Assembly: GCF_020497125.1 (NCBI RefSeq)
Contig: NC_059075.1
Coordinates: 35,624,003 to 35,688,002, forward strand
DNA from: Mauremys mutica
Taxonomy: Eukaryota > Chordata > Testudines > Geoemydidae
Direction of reading: 5' to 3'
Length of the DNA stretch: 64,000 nucleotides
Below are positions 57,389 through 64,000 of this stretch, piece by piece. A model generated the notes under the pieces. The model did not search any database, was not told the origin of the DNA, and saw only the letters and a program-made list of their open reading frames with translations. The stretch's first letter is position 1. Each line of letters starts with the position of its first letter. The translations under genes and the position numbers were made by a program.

Positions 57389-59412
57389 AGTTTTTTCTAT
57401 TGAGAGGAGCACAGGAAGGAGTCTCAAGATGCCTGATTCCATTTCTGGTTATGCTGATGTTCTTCTGTATGGCTAGGGGTAAATCATTGACACGGGGGAT
57501 GATATCTTCCTACTTCAGAGGTAGAAAGAGAGGCTTTGTTCATTAAAATTCATAAAGAACTTTGAGTTTCACAGAGAAAAGACTTCCAGAAGTACTGAGT
57601 ATTATTATGCCATGCACATACTGTGTTGTGTTTGACAATAGCAGGAGGTGACCACCTGTCACTGAATCCAAGGAAATGGGTGATAGATCTAATCACTAGT
57701 AAAAAATTCTCACATTTCCCCATTTCATATCTATTAAAATTCCTAATGATTTCACTTTACCCGTGCCTGCCTACATCTAATTTTACCTGAAATTTTCTAA
57801 TCCTCAAAACTAAAAAGATGCCAGGTGGTATATGGTTCCCCAAAGATACTTTGAGTTCTGTCATGCAATTATAGGCATTTTGAACACATGTTCCAAGAGA
57901 TTATTTACCACTGTATAGTGCATTATTTAACAGTGTTTATCATTTCCTGCCTTGTAGAGTAATCAACATTTAGGACCCTTTCCTCAAATCTTGTGATTTT
58001 AGAATCTTTCTAAGATTCTAAAATAAAAATGGGCAATGAAGTGGACATGAGTAGCATCTGAGTATAGATCAAATTAGATTTCATTACTATGATGATTCTT
58101 GTTCATATACACATGATTAAGACCATTACCAGATATAGGGTTGGACATTGGTTTGGTTTGTTATTTTTTAACTGCAGGAATCACCTTGAGTAGGAATTGT
58201 TTGTACAAGGATAGCTGGAGGGTGGGGGGCCTTGAATTGGTAGATCTCATTTCTTTCCATTTTATTCTGTGTTTCTGAGCAAAAAGAATCATGATTTACC
58301 ATTGACAACTAAATGCATCAATACATTGAAAAGACTGCGTATGTGAGGAGTTAACAAACTGAGACAATACCGAGGCTCTTAGTAAAGCTGCTACAGAAGA
58401 CTGAGCAGGGTATACTAAAAGTTAGCAGGGATTAGAATTAACACTTAAATTTACAGAGTGGGAGTGACTGTCTCTGGGCTGAATTCATCCCTGGTGAAAC
58501 AACGCTGAATATATTGAACTGCATGGGAGAATGTGACTAACAGTATGATTGTGTGATTGGTGAGGAAATGAGAGGAAAAAGTAGGATGGGGAAATATAAT
58601 GTCAGAGTTTGTGAATCTTTAGGAAAGATCTTGAAGTGCTTGCTTTGGAAATAGAATAATAAAAATTAGATATAGAAAAAAACTGTTGGGTGAGATAATC
58701 CATCCCTTAAACCATGTGCAGTGAAAGATTATTGCTTTTTTCCAGTTCAATTTAAAAATGTTCAGTTAAGAGAGAGACACCTCTTGCTTTAGGAGATTGT
58801 TACACCATTCAACATTAATCTATAATTATGCTGTCTTTAATTTTATCCCTATTCGTAGTTATATGCCCTAGTACCAACCCAAACAATTACTCTCCCTTCT
58901 TGGTGTTAACACCTCCAGATTCTAATCGGTAACTAATGCAGATCAATAGGATATAAAACAGATCCTAAATTAGCTTAGCTGTGCTTTGATTTTCAGCCTT
59001 TTGGAATTACTGAGTTTAGCTAGCTATTAAAGTATCACATTTATTGCTGGCAAGTACTAAGCCTCACAGTACTTGATGCAGGAACCAAGAGAATATTCAT
59101 GCTGTACAGAATGGCTAAGTGGGATTCCACAATGTAAAAAATTAAAGCAGTCTCTTTGTGGTTGCAGAAAAAGATTGGCCTTCATTTGCTCAGATACTAT
59201 GGATAAAGTTTTATTAACTTCACTAATACCATTAAAACATGCTGTGAATCATAAACTTATTGCAAGTATCACCAACAGTTTTATGAGCATTTAAGGAAAA
59301 CTGATCCAGTTTTGAATATTTAGACCTGACTTGAGATTAGACATGGGACAGAAGATATTTCTGCTGTCTGGTGTCTCCTTTTAATTGATAGAGCACAGTA
59401 TATGTTATTTGT
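57389..59412. other. Unassigned sequence
   Basis: AT-rich with no supported gene, RNA gene or repeat. Confidence 0.4.
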
Positions 59413-59444
59413 GTATATATACCTATCTAGATAGGTGTATATAC
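59413..59444. repeat. 32 bp near-perfect palindrome
   Basis: The two 16-base halves around a central TCTAGA are complementary except at one pair, with no spacer. Such a sequence could extrude as a small cruciform. It lies about 80 bp before a (TATC)n run. Confidence 0.85.
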
Positions 59445-59524
59445 ATCCATCTCTTGTATTATCTATGTACAGTTAGACATGTGAAAGCATTAATCTAGTG
59501 ACAGCACTCTACATTAAAATTTGT

Positions 59525-59542
59525 ATCTATCTATCTATCTAT
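59525..59542 (+). repeat. (TATC)n microsatellite
   Basis: Four to five TATC units. Confidence 0.85.
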
Positions 59543-59623
59543 ATTTTAGATTTGCTCAAAACTTTTAATACTTTTTATCTTGAAGTACAACTTAAAAATT
59601 GAAATTTTTTTCACAAAATAATT

Positions 59624-59626
<3 letters not shown>

Positions 59627-59686
<60 letters not shown>
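59627..59686 (+). repeat. (CA)n microsatellite, about 30 units
   Basis: Sixty bases of uninterrupted CA, the longest simple repeat in the window. Confidence 0.95.
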
Positions 59687-59687
<1 letters not shown>

Positions 59688-60334
59688 TTAAGATCCCCAA
59701 GAAGGATTAGTCCATGAGCAGATTTAAGACCTTAAGTTCTGCTCTGGGGTGGGCAAGCCTTGGAAAGACTCATTTATGGAGAGTATATCACTAGGAAACC
59801 ACACAGCCGCTGAGGTCCCATTCAGTCTGTATAGGACTAGGTGACAATTCATAGAGGAAATTCAAGAACAGAGGGTGATCCTAAATAGATAGGTGTATCA
59901 TGAGATTTTTCTTATTATGTTCCATAGCCATTTCTTTAAATCATCCTAACGGTTGCATGATGAGATACAAGAGAAGCCTGGGCTATTTCCCCCCATTTTA
60001 GAATTCTTGCTCCCACAGTTCAGGAGACTACTAATGGTCTTGGAGCTAAGATGGTCTATTGTCTGAGATTGTTAATTGGACTGCCAGTCTTCTGTCATCA
60101 AAGCAATGGACAAGTTGAACTTGTGGGCCACAGAGGGGTTCACTTGTGCTTGTCCCAGCTAAGAGAAAAGGAATGCGGAGAAGTCTCAGTTCTTCAATCA
60201 CTTCATACTGGACTGGCCAAAGAATTTAAAGTTTAAAATCTTTAAAAGAATTTAAAAAATATATAGAATAGAATCTGTCAGTGCTATCTATAAAAGACTG
60301 ATGACCAGTTTCTGGACTACTCTAGCGAATTAGG
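59687..60334. other. Unassigned sequence
   Basis: No supported feature. Confidence 0.4.
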
Positions 60335-60690
60335 ACTAGTTTCACAAAGGAACTTAGATGTTGTGATGCTGAGTGTCACAACACCTAGGCACATACAAAG
60401 TCATTGGGATTGGAAAGCCTGCATTAGATGCCCAGGCTCCCTATACAATGAATGGAGGGAGACAGACACTTAATAATGGGATTCACAGAAGCCAGCATTC
60501 TAAGTAGAGCCCCACACAAGCTAGCCAGTGGGAGATGCCAAAGAAACAGGGAATCTTATGCCCCACCCCCTCAGCAATTTCAGTGCGCAAGTCTAGTTTA
60601 GAGAGAGACACCTAACTCTGCTTTGAATTCTTATCTGTGAACCCACTCTTGTAGTTAGGCATCTAAGTTAGGCAACTTGAAAACAACAGC
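60335..60690. repeat. Hairpin-type repeat related to the 9225 family
   Basis: The left part, 'gactagtttcacaaaggaacttagatgttg', and the right part, 'gttaggcatctaagttaggc' with 'ttatctgtgaac', are imperfectly inverted, and 'acacctaggcac' style words recur. A long worn relative of the palindromic elements at 9225 and 29370. Confidence 0.45.
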
Positions 60691-60698
60691 AGCACCCT

Positions 60699-61417
60699 CA
60701 TAACTTTTAGCCCAGGGGTTAGCGCACTCATCTGGGACATGGGAGACCCCAGCTTAAGTCCCCTTTTTGCCTGATAAGGAGAAAGGATTTGAACACCACT
60801 TAGGTGAGTGGCTAAACTGCTGGGCTATGGGATATTCCAATGCAGCTCCCTCAATCTCTCCTGCTAAAGCTGTTCCACTTTGGATAATAGTGAAAGAGTT
60901 ATTGGCTCGGGTGGACTGAATCTTGCATCTCCATATGTGTGCTCTAACCACCAAGGAACAGAGTAGTGGTGGGCAACCTGTGACCTTCCCACAGCTCCCA
61001 TTGGCTGAGAATGGCAAAGCACAGCCACTGGGAGCTGCCGGTGGCCGTGCCTGCGGATGGTCAATGTAAACAAACTGTCTCGCAGCCCGCCAGCGGATTA
61101 CCCTGAAGAGTTGCATGCGGTTCACTGCCCGCAGGTTGCTCACCACTGGTGTAAAACCTTTCATATTTGCTTGCTCTTTCTATCTCTGTCTGACCCAATG
61201 ATAAATTTGGTATTTATACACAGTGGAACAGCTTCAACAGGGGAGACTGAGGGACCCCCAAATCAGAAAATCCAATAGCCTCTGAGATGGGGCAGTCTCC
61301 TGAGTGGTGGCAGATCCCTGTTTAAATCCCTTCTTCACATCAGGCGGGAGGAGGATTTGAACTGGCGGGGTCTCCTCATCCCAGGTAAGTACCTAACCAC
61401 TGGGATAAAAGTTATGA
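60699..61417. mobile_element. Fold-back element built from two inverted tRNA-like units
   Basis: The outer arms TCATAACTTTTAGCCCAGGG (60699) and TATCCCAGTGGTTA-type complement (61395-61417) pair with three mismatches over 23-24 bases. The left unit has an A-box-like TAGCCCAGGGG (60708-60718) and a B-box-like AGCTTAAGTCC (60751-60761). The right unit, read on the minus strand, has TATCCCAGTGG and AGTTCAAATCC at similar spacing. Each half is thus a tRNA-like promoter module facing inward. A hAT-like MITE (60964-61148) interrupts the middle. Autonomous partner and superfamily unknown. Confidence 0.6.
60964..61148. mobile_element. hAT-like MITE inside the tRNA-like fold-back element
   Basis: The ends TAGTGGTGGGCAACCTG and CAGGTTGCTCACCACTG are inverted with two mismatches in 17, close to the CAGTGGTG start of hAT elements. 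The flanking octamers (GAACAGAG and GTGTAAAA) do not match, so no target duplication is visible. Interior words (CCGCCAGCGGATTACCCTGA) are shared with 20686-20882. Confidence 0.65.
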
Positions 61418-61899
61418 AGCAGGTACTCTTCCACCACCCTTTTGTGTGGAGTGAAGTGTGCTCTTTTCCATTTATAACTTCAATGAGCCTATGAAAAACA
61501 GGAACAAGAAGTCAAAAGAGGACATGACTGTTTCCCAGATGACTTGAGCCATTAAGGATGTTCAGCTTCATAATGCATTTATTAAGTGTGGAAAATTTGT
61601 TTTATTGAGTTTGCGATTCCATTTGAAAATTACATTGAAGGGACACTTTGTGCACATACCACCTTGCTCATGTCAATAGGAGAGGATTAAGCAGACCAAG
61701 GAGGACATGAAATGGCCACAGCAGTTCCTTTGTTCTTGATCTTTTCTTCTGGTTATATATATGTGTTAGTCACTTGGCATCATTGGTTGGTTTGGGTTTT
61801 GGTGCAGGGCGGGGTTGGTTGGTGGTCATCTAAAGTTCCATTTGTCCAGCATCAGTATTGCTTAGTGACTGCCCATAAACAGAATAGATAGAAGTATCA
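61418..61899. other. Unassigned sequence
   Basis: About 480 bp without a supported feature. Confidence 0.4.
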
Positions 61900-61907
61900 G
61901 GGTAGAG

Positions 61908-62218
61908 CAGAGGTCAGCAACCTTTCAGAAGTGGTGTGCCGAGTCTTCATTTATTCACTCTGATTTAAGGTTTTGCTTGCTGGTAATACATGTTAACGTT
62001 TTTAGAAGGTTTCTTTCTATAAGTCTATAATATATAACTAAACTATTGTTGTATGTAAAGTAAATAAGATTTTTAAAATATTTAGGAAGCTTCATTTAAA
62101 ATTAAATTAAAATGCAGAGCCCCCCAGACTGGTGGCCAGGACCAGGGCAGTGTGAGTGCCACTGAAAATCAACTCACGTGCTGCCTTCGGCACGTGTGCC
62201 ATAGGTTGCCTACCCCTG
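61908..62218. mobile_element. hAT-type MITE, 311 bp, with 8 bp target duplication
   Basis: The left end CAGAGGTCAGCAACCTTTC and the right end CATAGGTTGCCTACCCCTG are inverted repeats with a few mismatches. The flanks GGGTAGAG (61900-61907) and GGATAGAG (62219-62226) are an 8 bp duplication with one difference. The interior is AT-rich with a CACGTGCTGCCTTCGGCACG block near the right end that pairs within itself. No transposase. Confidence 0.85.
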
Positions 62219-62226
62219 GGATAGAG

Positions 62227-63084
62227 GAAGAAAGATACTCAATCCACCATTTTAGTCACATCAATTTTTAGGGTTGACATTAGTATTGTACTTCTGAAAG
62301 TTGTAAATCAGCATATAAATTGTGGGATGTGCTGTGCGATCTTTTGTCCCACCCTGAAGGAATATGGAAGCCCGGCAACCCTTCTGTCCAGTGGTATTCC
62401 TAAGAGGAGGAAACAGAGCTAGACAATGGCCTCAGATTCTGGGAATTAATTAATATCCAGTGTTCAGGGGGAGCTCACAGAGATGGTACCATTTGGGAGC
62501 TAATTAGGTAGAGCTGAGCCTTAAAAGAAGGGTGTTCCTTTTAGTGAAAGACACAATGGATTGCACTGAGTAAGAGACAGGACAGAGTTCTCTAGGGAAG
62601 ATTAGCTGTAATCAGGTGCAGCTAAGTCCACTTAGGTTCAAACCCTTAAGAAGGACAATCTTTACGGGCTATATTGAATAAAATTTCATTGAGTAGAAAC
62701 CAATGCTGAAAACATAAGGACTGCTCTGTTTCTATTGCTTGTTGTTTTCAGACTGTGAGGCCACACAAAGGGAATGTGGACAGACACTTCAGTGGTTTGT
62801 GTTGTTGTGGTTCCCCTAGCAAACAAACATGTATGAATCCCCCTGACACTCAACACAGGGTTTTCATCACGTTTCTTAGGATTCCTTCTGCACTTACTCC
62901 AACTGCATGTATTCTGCCTGTTGTCGGCTTCATAATAGGGTGATCACAAAAGTCTAAATTGGATGTATTTTTATGGCTATAAAAATCCAAGACACTCTGG
63001 GTATGTGCATAAATTTCTGAACCCAAGTCACACAAAATATCTGGCAAATTCAAGGGAATGTGAACCAGTGACCAGAGCTGAGCA
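62227..63084. other. Possible LTR-like stretch, otherwise unassigned
   Basis: From about 62330 to 62840 the sequence has LTR-like words: 'gggagctaattaggtagagctgagccttaaaag', and an AATAAA at about 62687 in 'tgaataaaatttcattgag'. I could find neither paired TG..CA ends nor a target duplication, so I do not assign a class. Confidence 0.25.
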
Positions 63085-63699
63085 GGAAATGGATTTCCTG
63101 TCTCAGGAAAATGTTTGAAATTTCAAAATGTTTTCCAATCCCAAATTGTGGCAAAAAATAAAAAATCTTGTTTTTTTGTTTTTTGGGTTTTTTTTGTGAA
63201 TCAACAGTTTGAGGTACCCAATTCTTGTACACTACACTTCTGACAACTGTTTTTAACAGATGGATGGAGATTCGTGAGATTTTAGCTCTCTTCTACAAAT
63301 CTGGTCAGGGTGGAGTAATTTCAATCTTACTCCCAGCTCTGTTTGGATCTGTTGCTCTGTTTGTGATGACATGTTTTTAATTTATAATATTTGAGAAAGT
63401 GACTAGAAACTTCTGGTATGGAGGCAAGATTATTTATCATTATTGTTTATTTATATCATACATTTATACCCCTTCATCCTGAAGGAGCCTAACTCTACAG
63501 ACTATGCACACAGCAATTACTTCACTTACCCCTGTAATGCAGCTACATCTGAGATAGGAAGGAACAATTGGTTAGCTCATAGAACACTACATAAATAAAC
63601 TTTGCTAGTGCATAAATAAGGTTGACTAGCAGTGCCTTACACCATTCCAGGATGTCACCTGCACCCTTATTTAAATCTCTGAAAACCAGGATAATTGAT
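63085..63699. other. Unassigned AT-rich sequence
   Basis: 'cagagctgagcaggaaatgg' at 63074-63093 followed by AAAATGTTT words resembles one end of the AT-rich MITE family at 11074. The rest holds nothing recognised. Confidence 0.35.
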
Positions 63700-63775
63700 G
63701 GTGGATAAGTGCAGGAGGTCAGATTAGAATCTGATGGTCCCTTTTGGTTTTAAGCTGTATGACTCTATGGCGTAT
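63700..63775 (+). repeat. CR1 3' tail fragment
   Basis: 'gcaggaggtcagattagaatctgatggtccctttt' and 'ctgtatgactctatgg' follow the CR1 tail order on the plus strand. A short, worn copy. Confidence 0.55.
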
Positions 63776-64000
63776 TTCCTGATGTTCACCAACCCTTTGG
63801 AACATCCTGACATTGAGTGGCATTTCAGCTACATACTTTTCTTTGATCACACTTAGTGCACACTTGTTCAGGAGACCTTCTGGCCCATTGTTACCATCAT
63901 TCAGTCCTATTGCTCAAGTGAGGAGCATGTAGTGTGATTAAGTTACCCTACTGCTGCTGCTTATTAGAGTTTTTCATCTCTGCTCTATTTCATTAATGAT
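63776..64000. other. Unassigned sequence to the window edge
   Basis: No feature recognised; anything here may continue past the edge. Confidence 0.4.

Overview
This looks like one 64 kb stretch of a turtle nuclear genome, most likely a hidden-necked (cryptodiran) turtle. It is AT-rich outside its repeats. It carries CR1 LINE fragments with the amniote-type 3' tail (ATTCTATGA-like ends) and a tRNA-derived SINE whose 3' tail matches the CR1 tail, the arrangement known for the cryptodiran tRNA-Lys SINE. It also has decayed MIR-like copies, many small hAT-type MITEs, a Penelope-like unit with a hammerhead motif, and a Gmr1-like Ty3/gypsy retrotransposon. The species assignment is inference from repeat content. 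I found no host gene exon that I would defend, no tRNA or rRNA gene and no CpG-island promoter, so the window is intergenic or lies inside a very large intron.

Layout. 1-7.5 kb: mostly single-copy AT-rich DNA, with an old CR1 tail, a 323 bp hAT MITE at 2077 and a decayed MITE at 2.75 kb. 7.5-13.4 kb: one arm of a strikingly similar inverted pair (7517-7642, partner at 47274-47418), a long-TIR MITE at 9.2 kb and a TA-flanked MITE at 11.1 kb. 13.5-17.0 kb: a hAT element (13477-17008) into which a 3.15 kb LTR retrotransposon inserted; both insertions have perfect target-site duplications. 17-22.3 kb: unique DNA, then a Harbinger-like MITE, a hAT MITE at 20686, a MIR and a Penelope-derived unit with a hammerhead fold at 22098. 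22.3-34 kb: mostly unassigned, with a degenerate minisatellite, simple repeats, CR1 and MIR scraps and a second MITE of the 2077 family at 31774. 34.2-36.0 kb: two CR1 segments, the second keeping a broken reverse-transcriptase reading frame. 36-47 kb: MIR-like scraps, a very GC-rich MITE at 40194, the CR1-tailed SINE at 41.9 kb, an antisense CR1 at 44.2 kb and an LTR-like block at 45.2 kb. 47-64 kb: the second arm of the conserved pair, an unclassified repeat with four ZNF143/STAF-like sequences at 53.2 kb, a TA-flanked MITE at 57.06 kb, long CA repeats, a fold-back element built from two inverted tRNA-like units at 60.7 kb with a MITE inside it, and a clean hAT MITE at 61.9 kb.

How the parts relate. 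The window records successive transposition. The best-resolved events (hAT insertion, then LTR retrotransposon insertion, then loss of most of the LTR element's 5' half) can be ordered from nesting. The SINE depends on CR1-type machinery through its shared tail, and the MITEs depend on transposases encoded elsewhere. The strongest leads beyond ordinary repeats are the inverted pair of nearly identical sequences 40 kb apart, the hammerhead-bearing Penelope unit, the integrase-before-reverse-transcriptase polyprotein, and the ZNF143-like cluster.
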